35,780 nt of DNA. Origin: WHSW01 sp036794585 (GTDB lineage Bacteria > Actinomycetota > Thermoleophilia > Solirubrobacterales > 70-9). The stretch spans positions 1 to 35,780 of the forward strand of contig DAIRGH010000019.1 of NCBI GenBank assembly GCA_036794585.1, given 5' to 3'. Of the stretch, positions 30,588 through 35,780 are shown piece by piece (the stretch's first letter is position 1; every line of letters starts with the position of its first letter). A program made the translations under genes and the position numbers. Under the pieces are notes generated by a model, which saw nothing but the letters and a program-made list of their open reading frames with translations, was not told the DNA's origin and ran no database searches.

Positions 30588-31456
30588 GGCTCAAGGTCTG
30601 GGGCGCTCGCGGATCGGTGCCGGCGCCGGGGCCGGACATGAACCGCTACGGCGGCAACACCTCCTGCGTCCAAGTCACCCTCGCGAGCGGCGAGAACCTG
30701 ATTCTCGACGCCGGAACCGGGATCCGCTCGCTGGGCATGAGCATGCTCGGCGGCGGGCGCATCCACATCCTGCTCACCCACCTTCACCTCGACCACATCC
30801 AGGGGCTGATGTTCTTTCCGCCCTGCTTTCGCGAGGAGTCGGAGATCACCATCTGGGGCCCGGCGTCGCCCGAGGCGACGCTCGAGAACCGGATCGCGCG
30901 CTACATCTCTGCCCCGCTCTCGCCGGTCGAGGTGCGCGAGCTCCCGTGCTCGGTCGCATTCCGCGACACACCGCCGAGCGAGTGGGAAATCGGCGGCGCC
31001 ACGATCCGTGCCGAGGCGGTGACGCATCGCGGGCCGACCCTCGGCTACCGGATCACCGACGGCGACACGACGCTCGCCTACATCCCCGACCACGAGCCGG
31101 CGCTGGGCGCGCCGCTGGAGGGCCTCGAGCCCGAGTGGATCTCGGGCTTCGACCTGGCCCGTGACGTCGACCTGCTGATCCACGACTGCCAGTACACCGA
31201 CGAGGAGTACCCGGCTCACGTCGGCTGGGGCCACTCCGGGCTCACCGACACGCTTACGTTCGCCTCCCGCGTCGGTGCGAAGCGGCTGCTGCTCTTTCAT
31301 CACGATCCGCTGCACGCCGACGGGTTCCTCGACGAGCTCGGCGCCTCAGCGCGCCGTGAATGGCAGAACCGCGGCTTCGACGCGACCCAGCTCGACCTGG
31401 GCATGGAGGGCTCCGAGCTCGAGGTCGGACGGGCCGTCCAGGTCGTCCACGCCTAG
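30584..31456 (+). CDS. Metallo-beta-lactamase fold phosphodiesterase-like hydrolase
   Basis: A 290-aa MBL-fold hydrolase. Seen: LKVWGARGSVPAPGP with a conserved Gly-rich start, GGNTSCVQV, LILDAGTGIRSLG, the metal motif THLHLDH (His66, His68, Asp70, His71), His148 in AVTHRG, Asp201 in LIHDCQYTDEEY, and LLLFHHDP near 240. The layout, with an early GARGS and the HDCQYT motif, is that of bacterial MBL phosphodiesterases, including cyclic nucleotide or RNase Z-like forms; the substrate is inferred only. The GTG start overlaps the PAS gene stop (GTGA). PAS plus phosphodiesterase in one transcript suggests a sensor-controlled second-messenger or nucleotide hydrolase. Confidence 0.88.
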   Translation: MRLKVWGARGSVPAPGPDMNRYGGNTSCVQVTLASGENLILDAGTGIRSLGMSMLGGGRIHILLTHLHLDHIQGLMFFPPCFREESEITIWGPASPEATLENRIARYISAPLSPVEVRELPCSVAFRDTPPSEWEIGGATIRAEAVTHRGPTLGYRITDGDTTLAYIPDHEPALGAPLEGLEPEWISGFDLARDVDLLIHDCQYTDEEYPAHVGWGHSGLTDTLTFASRVGAKRLLLFHHDPLHADGFLDELGASARREWQNRGFDATQLDLGMEGSELEVGRAVQVVHA

Positions 31457-31543
31457 GCCGGCCGCTTTTTCCCGCCGGTACAACGGGGCGGGGCGCAATT
31501 TTCGACATCGGGATAACGACGCCCGCTTGGTCCGCGCCTACCG

Positions 31544-31559
31544 TGACCGCAGTTGGTCA
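31544..31559. promoter_or_regulatory. Inverted repeat TGACC-N6-GGTCA upstream of amt
   Basis: A perfect 5-base inverted repeat (31544-31548 and 31555-31559) about 25 bases before the amt start. The right arm belongs to a TTGGTC that also occurs 26 bases upstream (31527-31532). It could be a site for a nitrogen regulator, but the repeat is short and may be chance. Confidence 0.3.
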
Positions 31560-31584
31560 ACGCGCGATCGAGAGGAAAAATCAG

Positions 31585-33120
31585 ATGACACGGAAGCACC
31601 TGGGGGTGGCGATCCCGCTTGCGGCGATCGCATTGCTCGTTCTGCCGGGAGTGGCGTTCGGCCAGGACGCCGCCTTCGACCGGATCAAGGACCTGAAGGC
31701 GTCGATCGGCGAGGGCGCGGACGCGGTCAACACCATGTGGGTGATCGTGGCCGCGGCGCTCGTGATGTTCATGCAGGCGGGATTCCTGCTGCTCGAGGTG
31801 GGCTTCTCGAGGATGAAGAACGTCGGCGCGGGGGTGGCGAAGGTGCTCGTCAACTTCTCGATCGCGTCGATCGCCTACTGGGCCGTTGGCTTCGCGCTCG
31901 CCTTCGGCGGCGCCGGTGAGCTCTGGGGAGACTCCGGCTTCTTCCTCGACGTCGGCTCCACCGCCGCCGAGGCCGGCGAGCAGTTCCCGTTCGTAGGCCT
32001 CTACGGGATCGACCCGGCGGCCTTCCTGTTCTTCCAGTTCGCGTTCTGCGCGGTCTCGCTGGCGATCGTCTGGGGCACCACGCTCGAGCGGATCAAGTTC
32101 GGCGCCTACGTGCTCTACGCGATCGTGTTCAGCGCCGTCATCTACCCGGTGATCAGCCACTGGATCTTCGGCGGCGGCTGGCTGCAGGTCAACATCGGCA
32201 TGCAGGACTTCGCCGGCTCGACGGTGGTCCACCTGATCGGCGCCACCGGCGCGCTCGCGGCCCTGCTGCTGCTCGGCCCGCGGCGCGGCAAGTTCGGCCG
32301 CGACGGCAAGTCGCGCGCGATACCGGGTCACTCGATGCCGCTGGTCGGCCTCGGGATCCTGATCCTGTGGCTCGGCTGGTTCGGGTTCAACCCCGGCTCG
32401 ACGCTGGGGATCTTCGGCGACGCCGCCGCCGGGATCGGCAACCGGTTCGCCGAGATCGTCGTCGTCACCAACCTCGCCGCGGCGGCGGGGGTCGTGGCGG
32501 CGGTCAGCGTGATGTACCTGATGCGCAGGACCATCGACATCGGCATGGCCGGCAACGGTGCGATCGCCGGCCTGGTCGCCATCACCGCCCCGTCCGGGTA
32601 CGTGGAGTACTGGGCGGCGCCGATCATCGGCGCGGTTGGCGGCGCGATCGTCGTTTTCGGCGTGCTGGCGATCGACAAGGTGCTCGATGACCCCGTCGGG
32701 GCGCTCTCGGCGCACGGTCTCGCGGGGATCTGGGGCACGCTTTCATGCGGCCTGTTCACCGCACCACGGTTCGCCGAGTTCAACGCGGTCGGCGAGGGCG
32801 GGCTCTGGTACACGGGCTCGTTCTCCCAGCTCGGCGCCCAGGCGCTGGGTGTCGCGGTGGCGTTCGCCTGCGTGTTCATCGTCTCCTACGCGGTGTTCGC
32901 GCTGATCAAGGCGACGATCGGCCTTCGGGTGACGCCCGAGGAAGAGGATGCCGGGCTGGACATCTCCGAGCACGGGATGTACGGCTATCCGGAGCAGTTC
33001 ATCCCGCCCGAGGAATGGCCGGGCGGCGCCGCCGGTGTCGGCGCGCCCGCCTCGGCTACGTCGTCGCCGGCTACGGTGACGGCGATGGCCGGCGACGGTG
33101 CCAGGCCCAGCGAGGCGTAG
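31585..33120 (+). CDS. amt: Ammonium transporter
   Basis: A 511-aa channel of the Amt/Rh family that conducts ammonium into the cell. A signal-like N-terminus (MTRKHLGVAIPLAAIALLVL) precedes about eleven helices. Seen: MQAGFLLLEVGFSR, FLFFQFAFCAVSLAIVWGTT (Phe gate), the first pore His in STVVHLIGATGALAAL, GWFGFNPGS, the motif TNLAAAAGVVAA, and the second pore His in LSAHGLAGIWGTLSCGLF. The C-terminal cytoplasmic tail (from about 450, VTPEEEDAGLDISEHGMYGY) is longer than usual and ends in Ala/Ser/Thr-rich low-complexity sequence. The PII gene follows 12 bases later, the standard pairing in which PII blocks the channel. The ribosome site is AGAGGAAA before the ATG. Confidence 0.97.
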   Translation: MTRKHLGVAIPLAAIALLVLPGVAFGQDAAFDRIKDLKASIGEGADAVNTMWVIVAAALVMFMQAGFLLLEVGFSRMKNVGAGVAKVLVNFSIASIAYWAVGFALAFGGAGELWGDSGFFLDVGSTAAEAGEQFPFVGLYGIDPAAFLFFQFAFCAVSLAIVWGTTLERIKFGAYVLYAIVFSAVIYPVISHWIFGGGWLQVNIGMQDFAGSTVVHLIGATGALAALLLLGPRRGKFGRDGKSRAIPGHSMPLVGLGILILWLGWFGFNPGSTLGIFGDAAAGIGNRFAEIVVVTNLAAAAGVVAAVSVMYLMRRTIDIGMAGNGAIAGLVAITAPSGYVEYWAAPIIGAVGGAIVVFGVLAIDKVLDDPVGALSAHGLAGIWGTLSCGLFTAPRFAEFNAVGEGGLWYTGSFSQLGAQALGVAVAFACVFIVSYAVFALIKATIGLRVTPEEEDAGLDISEHGMYGYPEQFIPPEEWPGGAAGVGAPASATSSPATVTAMAGDGARPSEA

Positions 33121-33132
33121 GAAGGTCAGACG

Positions 33133-33501
33133 ATGAAGAAGATCGAGGCATACATCCGCCACGAGGCGTTCGAGCCGATCCGCAGCGAGCTGCTCGACAA
33201 GGGATTTCCGTCCCTGACGATCAGTGAGGTCAAGGGCTCGGGGCGCCAGAAGGGCATCGTCGAGACCTACCGCGGCTCGAGCCTCACGGTCAACGTACGG
33301 CCGAAGCTCAAGATCGAGTGTGTGGTCGAGGACAAGGACAAGTCGGTGGTCGTCGAGACCATCCTCCGGCACGCCCGCACGGGCGACGTCGGCGACGGCA
33401 AGATCTTCGTGATCCCCGTCGAGGAGGCGATCCGGATCCGCACCGGCGAGGAGGGCGAGGAGGTCCTCCAGGCTCACACCGAGGCCGAGATCGCGGCCTG
33501 A
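33133..33501 (+). CDS. glnB: Nitrogen regulatory protein PII, lacking Tyr51
   Basis: A 122-aa PII signal protein that senses 2-oxoglutarate, ATP and ADP and controls Amt and other nitrogen targets. It aligns without gaps to the E. coli numbering: Gln39 and Lys40 (RQKG), Tyr46 (ETYRG), Lys58, Gly87-Lys90 (GDGK), Arg101 and Arg103 (RIRTGEEG). At position 51, the T-loop tyrosine that is uridylylated (GlnB) or adenylylated (actinobacterial GlnK) is Leu (SSLTVNVRPK), and Lys85 of the B-loop is Asp. The nucleotide sites look intact, but covalent modification at 51 cannot occur. The gene follows amt; a strong terminator closes the operon. Confidence 0.95.
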   Translation: MKKIEAYIRHEAFEPIRSELLDKGFPSLTISEVKGSGRQKGIVETYRGSSLTVNVRPKLKIECVVEDKDKSVVVETILRHARTGDVGDGKIFVIPVEEAIRIRTGEEGEEVLQAHTEAEIAA

Positions 33502-33507
33502 GGTAGC

Positions 33508-33540
33508 GGGCGGCGGCGGTCGTGGGGTCCGCCGCCGCCC
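33508..33540 (+). terminator. Terminator hairpin after PII
   Basis: A perfect 12-base stem (GGGCGGCGGCGG against CCGCCGCCGCCC) with a 9-base loop, starting seven bases after the stop. It lacks a clear T-run. It also faces the end of the convergent ABM-like gene and could serve both strands. Confidence 0.75.
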
Positions 33541-33555
33541 GAAGCTGCTAGTTCG

Positions 33556-33843
33556 TCAGCCCTCGTCGCGCTCGATCTTCACCTCGCACAGGTCGACGGA
33601 GGCGCGCGTGCCCGGGACGTCGCCGGTGTCCATCTGATCGAGCACCGCGCTGCCCTCGCGCATGTCGTCCTCGCTGTCGAAGAAGCCGATGAAGATCGCC
33701 GTCGACTGGCTCTCGTCGACAAGCAGCTTCATCGCCTTCGCCGGGACGCCGGGCGGCGGGCCGTCGGACTCCTCGACGCGGGCGACGACCGCATCGATGC
33801 GCTCGGGGGTGGCGTCGGTGAACCTGACCACGCGCGCGTACAT
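33556..33843 (-). CDS. ABM/dimeric alpha-beta barrel-like small protein
   Basis: A 95-aa protein of the ferredoxin-like alpha-beta barrel type, similar in outline to antibiotic-biosynthesis-monooxygenase (ABM) domains: strand YARVVRFTDATPERIDAVVARVE, then MKLLVDESQSTAIFIGFFDSEDDMREG and a last strand TRASVDLCEVKIE. Such proteins act as dimers on small aromatic or haem-like ligands, or have no enzyme role; none can be assigned. A good ribosome site (AAGGAGG, complement of 33849-33855) stands five bases before the ATG read from 33843, and TAGGCT (complement of 33871-33876) may be the -10. It is divergent from the SnoaL-like gene. Confidence 0.75.
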   Translation of the reverse strand: MYARVVRFTDATPERIDAVVARVEESDGPPPGVPAKAMKLLVDESQSTAIFIGFFDSEDDMREGSAVLDQMDTGDVPGTRASVDLCEVKIERDEG

Positions 33844-33882
33844 GAAGACCTCCTTGAGTCGGTTGGGGCGAGCCTAACCCGA

Positions 33883-33897
33883 GATACTGCACCGGCG
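33883..33897 (+). promoter_or_regulatory. Predicted leaderless -10 element for the SnoaL-like gene
   Basis: GATACT (33883-33888) ends nine bases before the ATG at 33898, and no ribosome site is seen. Together with the minus-strand TAGGCT at 33871-33876 it repeats the back-to-back geometry found at 23951-23967. Confidence 0.4.
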
Positions 33898-34308
33898 ATG
33901 TCGCAGGAGAACGTCGAGACCGTCAAACGCGCCGTCGAGGCGTGGAATGCCGATGATCTGGACGCCTTTCTGGCCGAGCTCGATGCCGACGTCGAGTGGC
34001 ACCCTGCGATCGAGCCGGGGCTCGAGGGAAAGGCAACCACCTATCGAGGTCATGACGGCGCGCGAACGGTTTGGAGGGAGGACCGCGGCGAGGCGTGGGA
34101 ACGCCTCATCAATCGGCCTCAGGAATTCCGCGACCTCGGCGAGTCAGTCCTCGCGCTCGGTCACCTGGACTTGACCGCCCGGACGACCGGCATCGAGTTC
34201 AGTCAGGAGGTCGGAGAAGTCTTTGACCTTCGAGCGGGGAAGATCGTTCGCATCCGCGACTTCCTGACTCACGCGGAGGCCCTCGCAGTCGCTGGGCTGT
34301 CGGAGTAG
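33898..34308 (+). CDS. SnoaL-like (NTF2-fold) protein
   Basis: A 136-aa NTF2-like protein of the SnoaL type: helix SQENVETVKRAVEAWNADDLDAFLAEL, strand DVEWHPAIEPGLEG, TYRGHDGARTVW, and a closing sheet GHLDLTARTTGIEF, EVGEVFDLRAGKIVRIRDFLTH. Members bind small hydrophobic molecules; some are cyclases or isomerases, and most are unassigned. The MSQENVE opening is characteristic of a large family in Thermoleophilia genomes. It stands alone on the plus strand between two minus-strand genes and ends seven bases before the PPK2 gene stop. Confidence 0.85.
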   Translation: MSQENVETVKRAVEAWNADDLDAFLAELDADVEWHPAIEPGLEGKATTYRGHDGARTVWREDRGEAWERLINRPQEFRDLGESVLALGHLDLTARTTGIEFSQEVGEVFDLRAGKIVRIRDFLTHAEALAVAGLSE

Positions 34309-34315
34309 TAGCGCC

Positions 34316-35086
34316 TCAGACGACGTTCAGCGGCTCGGGCGGCTCCATCCCCCACTCGCGCATGCCCTGCTCGATGCTCTCGATCACGGTCTCCATGACG
34401 GAGACACGGGCGTAGCGCTTCGACTCCGCGGAGGTGACGATCCAGGGCGAGCGCGGCTGGTGACAGCGGCTGAGCATGTCCTCGACCGCCTCCTCGTAGA
34501 GGGGGCGCTTCTCGCGGTTGCGCCAGTCCTCGTCGGTCAGCTTCCACGACTTCAGCAGGTTCTGCTCGCGTTGCTTGAAGCGCCTGAGCTGCTCCTCGTC
34601 GGACATGTGCATCCACAGCTTGATCAGGATCGTGCCCTCGTCGGCGAGCGAGCGCTCGAAGGCGTTGATCTCGTCATAGGCGCGCAGCCACTGCTCGCGG
34701 GTGGCGAAGCCTTCGACCCGCTCGACCAGCACCCGGCCGTACCAGCTGCGGTCGAAGATCGCCATCCCTCCCCACCCGGGAAGCTTGGGCCAGAAGCGCC
34801 AGAGGAAGTGGTGGCGCTTTTCGTCCGGCGTCGGCGCCGCGAACTGGGCGACGCGAACATGGCGCGGATCAAGCGGCGCGACCAGGCGCTTGATCGTGCC
34901 TCCCTTGCCCGACGCGTCCCAGCCCTCGAACACCACCAGCACCGCCGGCCCCAGCCCTCCGCCGCCGATCAGGCCGCCGAGCGTCAGCCGCAGCTGCTGC
35001 AGCCGCGTCCCGAGCTGATCCAGCCGCTGCGCCTCCTCCTTCTTGGAGAGCGAGAGCGAGAGGTCGACCTCGTCGAGCCTGCCCAC
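34316..35086 (-). CDS. ppk2: Polyphosphate kinase 2 family protein
   Basis: A 256-aa PPK2-family kinase that transfers phosphate between polyphosphate and nucleotides. Seen: Walker A EGWDASGKGGTIKRL (about 54-68), DPRHVRVAQFAAPTPDEKRHHFLWRFW, Walker B IFDRSWYGRVLVERVEGF, HMSDEEQLRRFKQRE and KSWKLTDEDWRNREKRPLYEEAVEDM, all standard in this family. One PPK2 domain is present. Whether it prefers ADP/GDP (class I) or AMP/NMP (class II/III) cannot be judged safely by eye. The start is the GTG read from 35086, after which a Lys/Glu-rich helix leads into the core. A small membrane protein gene ends four bases upstream on the same strand. Confidence 0.93.
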   Translation of the reverse strand: MGRLDEVDLSLSLSKKEEAQRLDQLGTRLQQLRLTLGGLIGGGGLGPAVLVVFEGWDASGKGGTIKRLVAPLDPRHVRVAQFAAPTPDEKRHHFLWRFWPKLPGWGGMAIFDRSWYGRVLVERVEGFATREQWLRAYDEINAFERSLADEGTILIKLWMHMSDEEQLRRFKQREQNLLKSWKLTDEDWRNREKRPLYEEAVEDMLSRCHQPRSPWIVTSAESKRYARVSVMETVIESIEQGMREWGMEPPEPLNVV

Positions 35087-35090
35087 TCGC

Positions 35091-35306
35091 TCAGCTCCCA
35101 GGGATCCCCGGGACTCCGTCGCCCCCGGAGCTGTTATCGAGGATGAACCCGCCGACGGCGAACAGAATCAGCAGGAGCCCCGCGATCACCGCGAGCGGGA
35201 TCTTGGCCGACTGGCCCCAGGCGCCGAGCAGGAAGCCGAGTGCGAGCACGATCAGGTAGGGGACCAGGTCGGAGGTGGTGCGGGCGACAGCGAAAAGGTC
35301 GGCCAT
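35091..35306 (-). CDS. Small two-helix membrane protein
   Basis: A 71-aa protein of unknown function. After a short polar start (MADLFAVARTTSDL) come two hydrophobic segments (VPYLIVLALGFLLGAWG and IPLAVIAGLLLILFAVGGFIL) and a Gly/Pro/Ser-rich tail. The ATG read from 35306 is preferred over that from 35315 because GGGAGA is then correctly spaced upstream. It probably shares a transcript with the PPK2 gene four bases downstream. It is divergent from the MoxR-like gene with 29 bases between start codons. Confidence 0.7.
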   Translation of the reverse strand: MADLFAVARTTSDLVPYLIVLALGFLLGAWGQSAKIPLAVIAGLLLILFAVGGFILDNSSGGDGVPGIPGS

Positions 35307-35321
35307 GCCGGGCATTCTCCC

Positions 35322-35335
35322 TATGATCGGCGCCG
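35322..35335 (+). promoter_or_regulatory. Predicted leaderless -10 element for the MoxR-like gene
   Basis: TATGAT (35322-35327), a near-consensus -10, ends eight bases before the ATG at 35336. No ribosome site is visible between them. Confidence 0.55.
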
Positions 35336-35780
35336 ATGGCAGCTGATGAAACTTCCCGCTCAGTGGCCGAGGTCAAGGAGGCGCTCGGGCGCGTCGGCTA
35401 CCTGGCCGACGAGCCGGCGGCGCTGGTCGCCTATCTGGCCCAGGCGCTGGGCAAGCCCGTGCTCGTCGAGGGCCCCGCGGGCGTCGGCAAGACCGAGCTG
35501 GCCAAGGCGATCTCGCGAGCGAGCGGCCGCCGCCTGATCCGGCTGCAGTGCTACGAGGGCCTCGACGAGGCCAAGGCGCTCTATGAGTGGAACTACCGCA
35601 AGCAGCTGTTGCGGATCCAGGCGTCGGGCGAGGTCGACGACACCGCCTGGGAGAACATCTTCGCCGAGGATTTCCTGCTCACCCGGCCGCTGCTCGAGGC
35701 GATCGCCTCGACCGAGCCGGTCGTCCTGCTGATCGACGAGATCGACAAGACCGACCAGGAGTTCGAGGCGATGCTGCTCG
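35336..35780 (+). CDS. MoxR/CoxD-like AAA+ ATPase (3' end outside window)
   Basis: The first 148 codons of an AAA+ ATPase run off the window end with the frame still open. Seen: N-terminal SVAEVKEALGRVGYLADEPAA, Walker A VLVEGPAGVGKTELAKAI (about 47-62), LIRLQCYEGLDEAKALYEWN and Walker B VVLLIDEIDKTDQEFEAML. The CYEGLD...EWNYRKQLL segment is characteristic of the CoxD-type MoxR subgroup, which works with a VWA-domain protein to mature metalloenzymes such as CO dehydrogenase-type molybdenum hydroxylases. A VWA gene would be expected downstream, outside the window. The start is the ATG at 35336, preceded by a near-consensus -10. Confidence 0.92.
   Translation, partial: MAADETSRSVAEVKEALGRVGYLADEPAALVAYLAQALGKPVLVEGPAGVGKTELAKAISRASGRRLIRLQCYEGLDEAKALYEWNYRKQLLRIQASGEVDDTAWENIFAEDFLLTRPLLEAIASTEPVVLLIDEIDKTDQEFEAMLL

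Noticed and set aside
31457..31500. GGCCGGCC followed by TTTTT as a terminator after the MBL gene
   Set aside because: The palindrome leaves no loop and alternative stems are only five bases long, so termination cannot be supported.

Overview
The window is about 35.8 kb of GC-rich, gene-dense bacterial chromosome with no rRNA, tRNA, CRISPR array or insertion sequence that I can see. Several marks point to a high-GC actinobacterium, most likely of class Thermoleophilia (Solirubrobacterales or relatives): a secreted protein opening with a GLVALFVALGGTA-type signal segment, a SnoaL-like protein beginning MSQENVE, DUF7144/DUF6325/SHOCT proteins, and a LigD-type polymerase beside an ATP-dependent ligase. 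The lineage is inferred from protein style only.

Layout. 1-3020 (+): end of a CtpE-like P-type ATPase, pyruvate kinase and a VanZ-like protein, joined by 4-base overlaps. 3010-3627 (-): GAP/Sap-family membrane protein. 3686-5704 (+): holin-like membrane domain fused to a type I phosphodiesterase. 5711-9714 (-): five-gene envelope operon (PLDc_N+SHOCT protein, CYTH protein, large membrane protein with SHOCT tail, AI-2E-type transporter, small PLDc_N protein). Divergent from it, 9851-12422 (+): DUF7144, DUF6325, a third SHOCT protein and a HerA-like ATPase. 12415-13968: two membrane proteins. 13965-18578 (-): unknown protein, fatty-acid alpha-dioxygenase-like haem peroxidase, cytochrome P450 and crotonase-fold protein, tightly packed. 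18598-20922: LigD polymerase, cupin and ATP-dependent DNA ligase. 20943-25733: L-2-hydroxyglutarate oxidase, secreted protein, SCP2-type thiolase and acyl-CoA dehydrogenase. 25823-27751 (+): RTX-like secreted protein, ECF sigma factor and membrane partner. 27759-30587: thiolase, rhodanese, coiled-coil membrane protein, DUF5679 protein and PAS protein. 30584-33501 (+): metallo-beta-lactamase fold protein, ammonium transporter and PII. 33556-35780: ABM-like protein, SnoaL-like protein, PPK2, small membrane protein and the start of a MoxR/CoxD-like AAA+ ATPase.

Together the genes suggest an aerobic heterotroph that degrades fatty acids (two thiolases, acyl-CoA dehydrogenase, crotonase), assimilates ammonium through Amt/PII and holds polyphosphate-linked nucleotide metabolism. 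The most striking element is the alpha-dioxygenase/P450 pair, whose stop and start codons overlap. It recalls the fused dioxygenase-P450 enzymes of fungal oxylipin synthesis, but as two separate bacterial genes. The second is the divergent SHOCT/PLDc_N/CYTH envelope module.

The genome is very compact. Many same-strand neighbours overlap by GTGA or ATGA, convergent genes share CTAG stops, and divergent start codons lie only 19-58 bases apart. At several starts a TANNNT-like -10 element ends 7-9 bases before the start codon, which predicts leaderless mRNAs and back-to-back promoters. The window cuts the first gene (5' end missing) and the last gene (3' end missing).
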